A stretch of 64,000 nucleotides of DNA from Lachnospiraceae bacterium. GTDB lineage: Bacteria > Bacillota > Clostridia > Lachnospirales > Lachnospiraceae. Position numbers and translations under genes: made by a program. Below, piece by piece: positions 16,754 to 24,686 of this stretch (position 1 is its first letter; the number at the start of each line of letters is the position of its first letter). A model generated the notes under the pieces. That model was not told the DNA's origin and made no database searches. It worked only from the letters and a program-made list of their open reading frames with translations. The stretch spans positions 124,001 through 188,000 of the forward strand of contig CAJTFL010000004.1 in assembly GCA_910575565.1 (NCBI GenBank), given 5' to 3'.

Positions 16754-16782
16754 TTTGGGGCAGATTTTTAGCCCCAATTATA
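16754..16782 (-). promoter_or_regulatory. Probable -10 box and leader hairpin of the CdaR-type gene
   Basis: Minus strand TATAAT at 16777-16782 with only a weak T-rich -35 region, followed directly by a hairpin TTGGGGC/GCCCCAA (16755-16776). The leader to the start codon is about 130 nt long. The position of the hairpin at the start of the transcript could affect stability or expression. Confidence 0.45.
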
Positions 16783-16799
16783 TCTTAATGCAAAAGGAT

Positions 16800-16833
16800 A
16801 AAAAAAGCAAGCGAGTATCACACCCGCTTGCTT
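16800..16833 (-). terminator. Terminator of ugpC
   Basis: Minus strand stem AAGCAAGCG/CGCTTGCTT (16805-16813, 16825-16833) followed by TTTTTTT, 22 nt after the ugpC stop. Confidence 0.9.
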
Positions 16834-16855
16834 AATTTTACAAACTTTTCAGAAA

Positions 16856-17971
16856 TTAGTTCAGAACTACCTTCTCGGTTTCCTTATCGAAGATATGGAT
16901 CTTGGATAAATCCATCGCTAACTTAACGGTATCCCCAGGCCTTGCCGTAGTACGCGGATTTACACGTGCGGTGCAGCTGGTGTCGTCAATATCAAAATAT
17001 AAGAATACTTCAGCACCTAACATCTCATATACGCGGATGGTCGTGGTCAGGACTGCCTTTGGATTTGCTGCCAGCCAAGCCTCGTCATCATGAAGATCTT
17101 CCGGACGAATACCCATGGTAACGGTCTTTCCAACGTATCCGGCTGCCTCTAACTTCTTGGCCTTGTCTGCCGGAAGGGCGATGGTGTTGTTCCCGCCGAA
17201 GGTCAAGGTAACATCGCTGCCGCTCTTTGCTACGGTTGCGTCGATTAAGTTCATCTGAGGTGCGCCGATAAAGCCTGCAACGAACTTATTGCCTGGCTTA
17301 TCATATAAGTTCTGGGGAGAATCTACCTGCTGAACGATGCCGTCCTTCATTACAACGATTCTGGTTCCCAGGGTCATAGCCTCGGTCTGGTCATGGGTTA
17401 CATAGATAATGGTTGCTTCCAGTCTCTGATGAAGCTTCGAGATCTCGATTCTCATCTGGCCTCTTAACTTAGCATCCAAGTTAGACAGCGGCTCATCCAT
17501 CAGGAATACTTTAGGGCTACGAACGATTGCACGGCCCATGGCAACACGCTGCCTCTGGCCGCCGGATAATGCCTTCGGCTTACGGTCTAACAGATGGGAT
17601 AAGTCAAGGATCCTGGCTGCTTCCTGAACCAGCTTGTCGATCTCATCCTTCGGGGTCTTACGAAGCTTAAGGCCGAATGCCATATTGTCATATACGGACA
17701 TATGGGGATACAGTGCGTAGTTCTGGAATACCATGGCGATATCACGGTCTTTCGGCTCTACGTCATTAACCAGCTTGCCATCAATATATAATTCACCGGA
17801 AGAGATATCCTCCAGGCCTGCAATCATACGAAGAGTAGTGGACTTACCGCAACCGGAGGGACCTACGAAGATAACGAACTCCTTGTCTGCGATTTCCAGG
17901 TTAAAATCTTTAACTGCCACAAAACCGTTTGGATACCTTTTCTCAACGTGCCTTAAAGATAAACTTGCCAT
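16856..17971 (-). CDS. ugpC: Sugar ABC transporter ATP-binding protein (UgpC/MsmX type)
   Basis: A 371-residue cytoplasmic ATPase that powers CUT1-type carbohydrate importers. Walker A is GPSGCGKST (about 37-45), the signature is LSGGQRQRV (about 135-143), Walker B is VFLMDEPLSNLD, and the H-loop is YVTHDQTEAM. The last 130 or so residues form the OB/TOBE domain (GIRPEDLH). No permease or binding-protein genes are nearby, so it is an orphan ATPase; in Firmicutes such MsmX-like proteins serve several importers. Codon use is noticeably biased (few rare codons), consistent with high expression. AATCAGGAGGATTTGTT precedes the ATG and a TATAAT lies at 18017-18022. Confidence 0.95.
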   Translation of the reverse strand: MASLSLRHVEKRYPNGFVAVKDFNLEIADKEFVIFVGPSGCGKSTTLRMIAGLEDISSGELYIDGKLVNDVEPKDRDIAMVFQNYALYPHMSVYDNMAFGLKLRKTPKDEIDKLVQEAARILDLSHLLDRKPKALSGGQRQRVAMGRAIVRSPKVFLMDEPLSNLDAKLRGQMRIEISKLHQRLEATIIYVTHDQTEAMTLGTRIVVMKDGIVQQVDSPQNLYDKPGNKFVAGFIGAPQMNLIDATVAKSGSDVTLTFGGNNTIALPADKAKKLEAAGYVGKTVTMGIRPEDLHDDEAWLAANPKAVLTTTIRVYEMLGAEVFLYFDIDDTSCTARVNPRTTARPGDTVKLAMDLSKIHIFDKETEKVVLN

Positions 17972-18207
17972 AACAAATCCTCCTGATTTTCATTGAAATA
18001 TGATCAATCTTCTTACATTATAGATCTACCTGCTTCCCGGTTCACACCGTTCCACTTTTGTGTCTTTTGTAATCATACTGTATTTTTTTTTTTTTTGCTA
18101 CCCTTGAAATAGCCAAAAAGAATTTTTTTCTTTTGTCTAATCTGTATACCTAAAATTAAAACTATCCGATCTGTCAAAATTCATCCTAAAATATGAATTA
18201 AGGGTTG

Positions 18208-19050
18208 TCAATATTCGATAAAGCCCTCTCCCAGCACTTCCCTGGCATCACTGACGGTAACGAATGCCCGCTTGTCGAACCTTCGCACCAGTTCTTTTAA
18301 CTGGCTGATTTCCTTTTTGGAAACCACACAGTAAATCATCTGCTTTTCTTCCTTAGAATACATTCCGGTGGCGGAAAGCCCGGTCACTCCCCGGGCCATT
18401 TCCTCCATGATCGCCCCCGCGATTTCCTGGCCGCGCTCCGAGATAATAAAGACGGCCTTAGAGAATTTTAAGCCCTCGATCATCCCATCAGACACCCTTG
18501 CAAGGCCGTAGATGGCAATCAGCGCATAGAGGGCGGGACGGATGCCAAATACCGCTGCGCCTATCACCACCACCAAGGCATCCAATACCTGCATGATCTG
18601 GGAAATGGAGTAATGGGGCAGCTTTTTTTGGATCAAAGCCGCCAGCATATCCGTGCCTCCCGTGGTAGACTGAGCCATAAACACCAACCCTGTGCCCACT
18701 CCGCTGATCAACCCTCCAAACAGCGCCACCAAAAGCATATCTTCCTCTGGGATCAGGGAAAGCTCCGGGATCATGTACAGGGAGACAGACAACGCCGCTG
18801 TGGCCACAAAGGTGCGCTTTAAGAACCGCCAGCCCTTCATCTTCAGCGAAGCGAAAAACAGCGGGATATTCAGCACGGTGTTCGTGCACCATAGGGGAAT
18901 CCCGGCAATATCCTTTGCGATAATCGCCACACCCGAGACCCCTCCCGTCACCAGACCGGCAGGATCATAAATATTTTTAATGGCAAACCCCATGATAAAT
19001 GAACCTGCAATCATCATCAGGTAATCGGCCATAGGCGTCCTTTTATTCAT
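18208..19050 (-). CDS. YitT-family membrane protein
   Basis: A 280-residue inner-membrane protein with five to six hydrophobic segments in the first 200 residues (YitT_membrane, older name DUF161) and a C-terminal DUF2179 domain (about 205-280, ending FVTVSDAREVLGEGF). The N-terminal signature FIMGFAIKNIYDPAGLVTGGVSG is characteristic. The function of the family is not established, although transport has been proposed. The start at 19050 has GGAGGAG upstream; nine additional residues are possible. Transcribed alone; a weak hairpin AATTCAT/ATGAATT (18178-18199) follows the stop. Confidence 0.9.
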   Translation of the reverse strand: MNKRTPMADYLMMIAGSFIMGFAIKNIYDPAGLVTGGVSGVAIIAKDIAGIPLWCTNTVLNIPLFFASLKMKGWRFLKRTFVATAALSVSLYMIPELSLIPEEDMLLVALFGGLISGVGTGLVFMAQSTTGGTDMLAALIQKKLPHYSISQIMQVLDALVVVIGAAVFGIRPALYALIAIYGLARVSDGMIEGLKFSKAVFIISERGQEIAGAIMEEMARGVTGLSATGMYSKEEKQMIYCVVSKKEISQLKELVRRFDKRAFVTVSDAREVLGEGFIEY

Positions 19051-19256
19051 TTCTCCTCCATTCTTTTCCGAAAGCACTCTTCGGAAATTATCCGTGAACG
19101 TTTTTCCTTAGCGAAATATAATCCGGTAGATCCTTTCCGCCCTTTTCTCAGCTTTCCCTAATTTCCCCGGCCCATTCCTTTGATTATGCTTTCTGCCTGG
19201 CGAAACGCAAACCGTAACCTTACGAAGCCCTTTCCCGGATACGCTTTCGGTAAAGC

Positions 19257-19285
19257 AAAAAGGCGGCTCTTTCCCGTAAGCCGCC
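19257..19285 (-). terminator. Terminator of the methyltransferase gene
   Basis: Minus strand stem GGCGGCT/AGCCGCC (19262-19268, 19279-19285) followed by TTTTTG. Confidence 0.85.
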
Positions 19286-19293
19286 CTCTCCGT

Positions 19294-19890
19294 CTATGCC
19301 TGGCCGCCAGGCTTCCTGGCTAATATATGAATCCATTTGGTATTTGGATGGTTTGCCCGGATATCGTTGGACACCCATTCCTTTTCTACCTTAAAATATC
19401 CGTCTTGTTCCAATAAAGAACGCAGCTCCCGCTCCGAAAATGCGTTAAAATACCGCTCCCCCCGGAAACCGTCCGAATCCCCCAGCCGCATGGACAGGAA
19501 AAATATGCCGTCCTCCTCCAGCGCCTTTGCCACCCGCTTAAATATGCCGGGAAGCTCTGGCTTAGGGATATGGATCAGGGAATTGTAAGCCCATACCCCG
19601 TCAAACGCGCCGTCAAACTCCATTTCCTCGTATGTCATCTGCAGCACATCCAACCCGGTATGTATCTGGGCAAGCCTGCACATCTCCTCCGCGCCGTCAA
19701 GGGGCGTCACATCGTAGCCCTGCTCATAAAAGCTTAAGCTGTCCCTGCCGGAACCGCAGCCTAAATCCAGGATCGTATCCCCCTCATCCAAAAACGACAA
19801 AAACTCCCGGATGGGTTCTCCCGTGTCTAAGCCTACTGACTCCTCAAAAACATTCGCTGCGTATTTATTGTAATAATCTATCGGATCCAC
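19294..19890 (-). CDS. Class I SAM-dependent methyltransferase
   Basis: A 198-residue soluble protein. Motif I, the SAM-binding glycine loop, is ILDLGCGSGRDSLSFYEQGY (about residues 40-59), followed by the acidic motif II (VTPLDGAEEMC) and a motif IV region (FDGVWAYNSLIHIPKPEL). The C-terminal YFNAFSERELRSLLEQ segment is common in Methyltransf_11/25 members. Substrate unknown. It lies downstream of cvfB on the same strand with an 82-nt gap. The start has no perfect ribosome-binding site (TTAGGAGAAAAAAG); it may still be correct since the fold starts directly. Confidence 0.88.
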   Translation of the reverse strand: MDPIDYYNKYAANVFEESVGLDTGEPIREFLSFLDEGDTILDLGCGSGRDSLSFYEQGYDVTPLDGAEEMCRLAQIHTGLDVLQMTYEEMEFDGAFDGVWAYNSLIHIPKPELPGIFKRVAKALEEDGIFFLSMRLGDSDGFRGERYFNAFSERELRSLLEQDGYFKVEKEWVSNDIRANHPNTKWIHILARKPGGQA

Positions 19891-19972
19891 TTTTTTCTCC
19901 TAAACCTCCTAATTGTCATTGAGCACTGCCGGACTTTTCTGTGCCCCTTTGCCACGCCCCAATGGCCGGGCA

Positions 19973-20806
19973 TCACAGCCGTTCTATGGATTTCTCCGTT
20001 ATCCGTATTTTCCCTTCCTTCAAAAGCCGCCCCACTGCCCGCTTAAACGCGTTTTTGCTCATGGAGAATTCCTGCTTAATGATCTCCGGGCTGGCCTTAT
20101 CGTTAAAGGGCAGCACACCTTCGCACCGGTCGATCGCCTTCATCACCTGCTCCGCATCCACGCCCATCTGGATGTACGCTTTCTTTCTGGGGCTTAAATC
20201 CAGTTTCCCGTCTTCCCGCACCTTGGTAACACGGCACATTACCTCGTCGCCTTCATGGTAGTTTTCAAACAGTTCCTTTTTCGGAATCAATCCATAGTAT
20301 TTATAATCCACGGCCACAAACGCGCCCAGATTTTCCTTAATCTCATAGATCCGTCCCGCCACCTCGTCATCCTGATGGTAGGGCGACTGGTTGCTCATAT
20401 GGGCATACACCTTCATGGTGGCCGCCAATCTCTGGCTCTTATCCACGTAAAGGGCTACCAGGCAGGACTCTCCCTGCCTTACCGGATGGCTCTGCTCTTT
20501 AAAGGGAAGGAGAAGATCCTTTTCTAAGCCCATGTCCAAAAACGCACCGATCCTGGAGACCTCCTTGACTTCCAGCACCCCGCACTGACCCACTTCCAGC
20601 TTCGGCGTGCCTGTGGTGGCAATCAGCCGATCCTCCGAATCCTTGTAGATAAATACGGTCAGCTTATCCCCCACTCCCGTTCCCTGGGGAACCTGTTTTT
20701 TGGGCAGCAGCACACTGGCCTCGCTTTTCTCATCCTCACTTAAGTAAACGCCGAAATCCTTTATCCGAACTACCATCAGTTCCTGTACTTTTCCTAACTC
20801 AATCAT
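19973..20806 (-). CDS. cvfB: S1 RNA-binding protein, CvfB family
   Basis: A 277-residue cytoplasmic RNA-binding protein. It starts MIELGKVQELMVVRIKDFGV and holds three S1-like OB modules (first about 5-65; second with VLEVKEVSRIGAFLDMGLEKD; third with GRIYEIKENLGAFVAVDYKY) and a C-terminal winged helix (FSMSKNAFKRAVGRLLKEGK). This is the YitL/CvfB layout; S. aureus CvfB affects virulence gene expression. The start at 20806 was preferred (AGAAGGAAAAGG). The promoter at 20950-20978 is almost identical to that of the neighbouring dynamin operon. Confidence 0.9.
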   Translation of the reverse strand: MIELGKVQELMVVRIKDFGVYLSEDEKSEASVLLPKKQVPQGTGVGDKLTVFIYKDSEDRLIATTGTPKLEVGQCGVLEVKEVSRIGAFLDMGLEKDLLLPFKEQSHPVRQGESCLVALYVDKSQRLAATMKVYAHMSNQSPYHQDDEVAGRIYEIKENLGAFVAVDYKYYGLIPKKELFENYHEGDEVMCRVTKVREDGKLDLSPRKKAYIQMGVDAEQVMKAIDRCEGVLPFNDKASPEIIKQEFSMSKNAFKRAVGRLLKEGKIRITEKSIERL

Positions 20807-20949
20807 CCTTTTCCTTCTTAAACCTCCATGTGCCCGCCTAACCGCGCACCAAGCCTCAATGCATATGACGCATATCCAACAAAAACCTCTTTCGTGCGCG
20901 GCATACTGCCCACAGCCCATGGGCCAGGCAGAATACCGGTATCGTTACT

Positions 20950-20978
20950 ATTATATATGATTCCCGCCCACTTGTCCA
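20950..20978 (-). promoter_or_regulatory. cvfB promoter (copy of the dynamin-operon promoter)
   Basis: Minus strand TGGACA (20973-20978), 17-nt spacer, TATAAT (20950-20955). The sequence from TGGACAAG through GGGAATCATATATAAT matches the promoter at 28718-28746 with only two differences in the spacer. Confidence 0.75.
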
Positions 20979-20987
20979 GACGGGATC

Positions 20988-21005
20988 TAGAGCGTATTTG
21001 AAAAG
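20988..21005 (+). repeat. Dispersed GAGCGTGTTTGAAAAA repeat (copy 2)
   Basis: TAGAGCGTATTTGAAAAG, one of the scattered copies (others at 15532 and 42421). It lies just upstream of the cvfB promoter. Confidence 0.6.
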
Positions 21006-21084
21006 CCGGACTTTGCAAACGGACAAGAAGATGCCCCGCCTGAACTGTTGCGCAGTTTGCCCTGCAGCCTGCGCCCCCGAAAAG

Positions 21085-21894
21085 CTAAGGCTTATCCGCC
21101 AGCTTGCTGCCACAGATATTACAGGTTTCCTTATCCGCCGAAAAAACCATCTGGCATTTAAGACATACCTTCCGCCGCCCCAGCCTGGAAATCAGCTGGG
21201 CGCTGTTATCCTCATGGTGCATCAGCTGGGCGCCGTCATCCCCATGACGTATCTTCTGCTGTCCCTGAACTCCCAAAACAGGCAGGGCGGCTCCGCAGAA
21301 TCCGCAAAACCGCACTCCCGGCCGCGCCTGGCGGCGGCAGCCTGGGCACATCTGTCCGTTTTCTTCAAAGCCAGAGGAAAGCGCGCTGGGTTCCTGCTGC
21401 TTAAAGGCCTGGCCTTCCTGGACAGACGCAGGAGGCGCAGGCTGCACCGGCCTGGGTGACGGCTGCGCCCTGGAAGGCTCTGGCTGAGCAAATCCTAAAG
21501 AGGGCCGCTCCCCGGAAGCCTCCGGCTGGGGCTGCCTGGGCAGCTGGGGGTTTTGCTGCGTCTGCGGCTCCTTTGCTGCCTGGCTCATGTCCTGGCCCAT
21601 ACCGTGGATCACCACGCCGTCCGGCTGCACTTCCACGCAGGAAGGCGGATTGTCCAGGATGAACTTCTTCTGCTCTTCCGATACGTAATAGCCCTGCCTG
21701 CAGCCTGAGCACATCACCGCGTATTTCGTGCTGACGGATACCGTAGGGATAAACACTACCCGGATCTTCATCTTCAGCATCGCCAATTCCCATGGCTTCT
21801 GCTTTCTGCAGCAAGAGCAGTATGCCTCCCCCACACTTTTAAGTTTATAATAGCTGTCGGCCGCCCCGCAGCCGTTAATCAAAAATCCAGCCAT
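21085..21894 (-). CDS. Triple zinc-ribbon protein of the dynamin operon
   Basis: A 269-residue protein with no signal peptide. Three zinc-ribbon knuckle pairs are visible: CSCC...CSGC in the first 60 residues (YCSCCRKQKPWEL and YAVMCSGCRQGYY), CPGCRRQARPGVRFCGFCG near residue 195, and CLKCQMVFSADKETCNICG at the very C-terminus. A Gln/Pro/Ala-rich disordered linker of about 80 residues separates the first from the second. Last gene of the five-gene operon, 34 nt after the third dynamin gene. It may be an adaptor for protein or nucleic-acid binding. AGGAGGAAGTGGC precedes the ATG at 21892-21894. Confidence 0.85.
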   Translation of the reverse strand: MAGFLINGCGAADSYYKLKSVGEAYCSCCRKQKPWELAMLKMKIRVVFIPTVSVSTKYAVMCSGCRQGYYVSEEQKKFILDNPPSCVEVQPDGVVIHGMGQDMSQAAKEPQTQQNPQLPRQPQPEASGERPSLGFAQPEPSRAQPSPRPVQPAPPASVQEGQAFKQQEPSALSSGFEENGQMCPGCRRQARPGVRFCGFCGAALPVLGVQGQQKIRHGDDGAQLMHHEDNSAQLISRLGRRKVCLKCQMVFSADKETCNICGSKLADKP

Positions 21895-21928
21895 GCCACT
21901 TCCTCCTCTTTTGTCCTTCCCCTTACGC

Positions 21929-23683
21929 CTACTCCGACAAGGGCTTTTCCAGCTGGGACAAAACTTCCCGAAGCTGGGCGATCGCCGCCCGGATCTCATC
22001 CTTTTTCGCTTCATCCTGGCGGGCTACCATGGCGGACTGCTCCATCTGCTCCTTAGCCGTATCCACCTGCCCGCTGTAATACCCTTCCAGCTGCTCCTTT
22101 ACCTTCCCAGCCATTTTCTGGTAGGTATCCTCCACCGCCATAAGGGCGGACTGGCGCAGGCTGGCATACTGCTTTCGGATTTTCTCCAGGATATCCGGGG
22201 CCTTGGCATCCATCTCCTTCTGGCGCATCGTGCCGGCAATGCCGTCGGCCACCAGCCCGATAAACGCGTTAAAGGGCAGCTTAGAGATCACATAGCTTAC
22301 GTTATCTCCCTTTGTCCAGGTTTGATTGTCCAGGGAGAACCGAAAATGGTAACGGTTCTTTTGCATATTGCGGGATAAGTTGCGGGTCAGCTCCTCGGAA
22401 ATCTCCTCCAGCTGATCGTACAGCTCCAAGGTATGGCGTTCCAGGCAGCGATCCATCGCCTCCTGGAGCGTATCGATGCAATAGAAGGAATAGTACTTAA
22501 TCAGCTGCGCCGGGGGAATATCCGCCAGCGTATCCGTCTCCTTCCGGAGCCTGTCCAGCAGCTCTTCTATCCAGCCGCAAGTCTCTGCCTGCATCTCCTT
22601 TACCAGGCCGTCAATGCGCCCTGATGCCTCCTGATGCACGCTCGCCTGCCTCTCACACTGCTTTTCCAGCGTTTCCATGGCCTGCTGCACCTCCTGGCTG
22701 CTCATAGCCAGGCCTTCCTCCATGGCCGCCAGGCTGCCCGCTAAATCCTCCGCCATCCCCCGGAGCATCCGCTGCATCCTGTCCGGCACTGCCGTATCCT
22801 TCTTTTCCTTCGTTAACCGAGCAATATTCCCGCGAAATTCCTCAAAGTTTCCGTGAAGGCAGTCCGCCAGCCGCTCATTAGGCCGCTCCTCCTCCATCTG
22901 AAGGCACTGCTCATCCAAGGCACTTAACAGCCAAAACCGCTGCCCCGGCAAAAGCCCCTGCACCCTTTCCGTTAACATCTGGCGGATCCGCTTAAGTTCA
23001 TCTTCATTGCGCATCATATCCGCGTAGTTGCCCACCAAAAACAAATCCGTATACTTCTGAGGCAGGATGGCCGTCTTTAAAAACAGCTGCTCCCCCTGGG
23101 ATAAGGGATAGGACACAGAAAACACATACACCACCGCATCCGCCTGCTGCAGCGCCGCCGCTACCTGCTGGCTGAAATCGTTCAGGGAATCCCCTAAGCC
23201 GGGCGTATCCACGATCGTCACCTGCTTTAGCAGCGGGATAGGGCGTTTCAGCTGAATCTGGCGGATGGGCTCGCCTATCTGGCGCTGCAGCGCTTCTAAG
23301 CTGTCCCTGCGCAGCTCTTCGTCGGAAAGGCGCATACAGCGCCCGCCCGACAAAACCGCCTCGTTGGAATGTACGCCGTAGCTGATGCGGTTTAAGGTTA
23401 CGGTCTCCGTCGTCACATTGGTGGGAACCACGTCCTCCCCCAAAAGGGCGTTAATCAAGCTGGATTTTCCCCGCTTAAACTCACCGCAGACCACCAGCGT
23501 AAAGGGATCGTCCTTCCGGCTGCGGATATTCTTCTCCCAGTCCGCCAGCCTGCGGACAAACGCGTCCCCCAAAAGGCTGCGGTAGCGCCCATCAAACTGG
23601 AACACTTTAAGCTGATCTAACCGGCTCTCTAACATTTGCACAATCGCGCCGGCATCATAGGTAATTCGCTCCTGTAATCCCAT
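21929..23683 (-). CDS. Dynamin-like GTPase 3
   Basis: A 584-residue large GTPase. The G1 loop is GEFKRGKSSL (about residues 67-76), the G2 threonines are in NVTTETVTLN, G3 is DTPG (IVDTPGLGD), and the G4 position has NYAD (LVGNYADMM) instead of NKxD, so base specificity may be relaxed. After the G domain come long helices (coiled-coil stalk) and a short hydrophobic segment near 480-500 (LPFNAFIGLVADGIAG) that could insert in the membrane. Fourth gene of the operon, 9 nt after the M48 gene. Distinct from the other two dynamins in this locus, so a hetero-oligomer is possible. Confidence 0.9.
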   Translation of the reverse strand: MGLQERITYDAGAIVQMLESRLDQLKVFQFDGRYRSLLGDAFVRRLADWEKNIRSRKDDPFTLVVCGEFKRGKSSLINALLGEDVVPTNVTTETVTLNRISYGVHSNEAVLSGGRCMRLSDEELRRDSLEALQRQIGEPIRQIQLKRPIPLLKQVTIVDTPGLGDSLNDFSQQVAAALQQADAVVYVFSVSYPLSQGEQLFLKTAILPQKYTDLFLVGNYADMMRNEDELKRIRQMLTERVQGLLPGQRFWLLSALDEQCLQMEEERPNERLADCLHGNFEEFRGNIARLTKEKKDTAVPDRMQRMLRGMAEDLAGSLAAMEEGLAMSSQEVQQAMETLEKQCERQASVHQEASGRIDGLVKEMQAETCGWIEELLDRLRKETDTLADIPPAQLIKYYSFYCIDTLQEAMDRCLERHTLELYDQLEEISEELTRNLSRNMQKNRYHFRFSLDNQTWTKGDNVSYVISKLPFNAFIGLVADGIAGTMRQKEMDAKAPDILEKIRKQYASLRQSALMAVEDTYQKMAGKVKEQLEGYYSGQVDTAKEQMEQSAMVARQDEAKKDEIRAAIAQLREVLSQLEKPLSE

Positions 23684-23692
23684 ACTTTTCTC

Positions 23693-24670
23693 CTACCCCT
23701 TCTTCATCACATCCACAAAGCGCCTGCATCTCTCATCCGTCTCCTGACGGGAGCGCATCACCTGTCCCGGCTTCTTTAATTCTGGACGCCAGCGGTAAAA
23801 CACTTCGCACTCTGCAAATTCCATCTCCGCCACAATCCGGCGGACCGAGGAAGGATGGCTGGCAAGAAGCTCGTCCAAGCGGGCCATATTGCCCATCTGC
23901 ATTTCCAGCTGGCGGCGGAGGGCTTCTAGGTTCACCGTGTGCTCCCCAAGAGCCGCCCCGTACATCAGCTTGGCGTTCACCTGGTAGGCATCTTCCTCCT
24001 GCTCACAGCAGATCATGCCCGCCCGGTCGCAGGTCACTTCCGCAGCCCGGCTCCAGGCGCTTAGGGCCACCTGGCTGCTCATGGTTAGGAGCTGCAAGAT
24101 CTGAGCCGAAAGAGCACCCCCTGCCGCCGCCAGCCCTCCCACTAACAAAAGCTGCGCCAGCATATTGTAGACACCGTGCTGATTATGGATATGGCCGCAC
24201 TCATGGCCGATGACGCAGCGCAGCTCTCCCAGGGTAAACCGCTCGTATAAGCCGCTGTGCACCACGATAATCGGTTCCACATCGTCCATGGCGTAAGTAT
24301 AGGCATTTAAGGTCTGATCATTGATAATGTAAATATTGGGTATCCCGATCCCCAGCCGCTTGGCACAGTCGCAGCCGATCTGGTACACCTCCGGAAACTG
24401 ATCCGGCCCCACTAAAAGCGCTTCCCGGTTATACATCTGCATATAACGGCTGGCTACCGTCCCGCAGATTTTTTTGCCCAGGCTGTAGAGCTGGGGAATC
24501 GAATCCAGTTTCTTCCGCAGCTCATAGTCCATGGCAAAAGCGTAGTTGGGCAGGCCATTGCCGGATAACCTGGCGCTTTCCATATCCTTCCGCTGCTTTA
24601 CATAAGAGCGGAATCCTGAAGGCAGCCCCATAAGGGGATCGCGTCCCTGCAAGCGATTCTGATACTCCAT
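23693..24670 (-). CDS. M48-family zinc metalloprotease
   Basis: A 325-residue peptidase. The zinc motif is HECGH (VIGHECGHIHNQHG, about 154-158) and the third ligand is the Glu in SRAAEVTCDRAG, spaced as in HtpX/Oma1. Between them is one hydrophobic hairpin-like segment (AQLLLVGGLAAAGGALSAQI), so the enzyme is probably anchored at the membrane with the active site in the cytoplasm. No signal peptide. It lies between dynamin genes 2 and 3 with gaps of 16 and 9 nt, which strongly implies a shared function. Possible roles are quality control of membrane proteins or activation of a dynamin. Confidence 0.92.
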   Translation of the reverse strand: MEYQNRLQGRDPLMGLPSGFRSYVKQRKDMESARLSGNGLPNYAFAMDYELRKKLDSIPQLYSLGKKICGTVASRYMQMYNREALLVGPDQFPEVYQIGCDCAKRLGIGIPNIYIINDQTLNAYTYAMDDVEPIIVVHSGLYERFTLGELRCVIGHECGHIHNQHGVYNMLAQLLLVGGLAAAGGALSAQILQLLTMSSQVALSAWSRAAEVTCDRAGMICCEQEEDAYQVNAKLMYGAALGEHTVNLEALRRQLEMQMGNMARLDELLASHPSSVRRIVAEMEFAECEVFYRWRPELKKPGQVMRSRQETDERCRRFVDVMKKG

Positions 24671-24686
24671 CCTCTCTCCTTCCCCC

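Noticed and set aside
18083..18096. Run of 14 T in the spacer upstream of ugpC
   Set aside because: Simple homopolymer in an AT-rich spacer; no hairpin precedes it, so not a terminator. Its length should be treated with care in sequencing.
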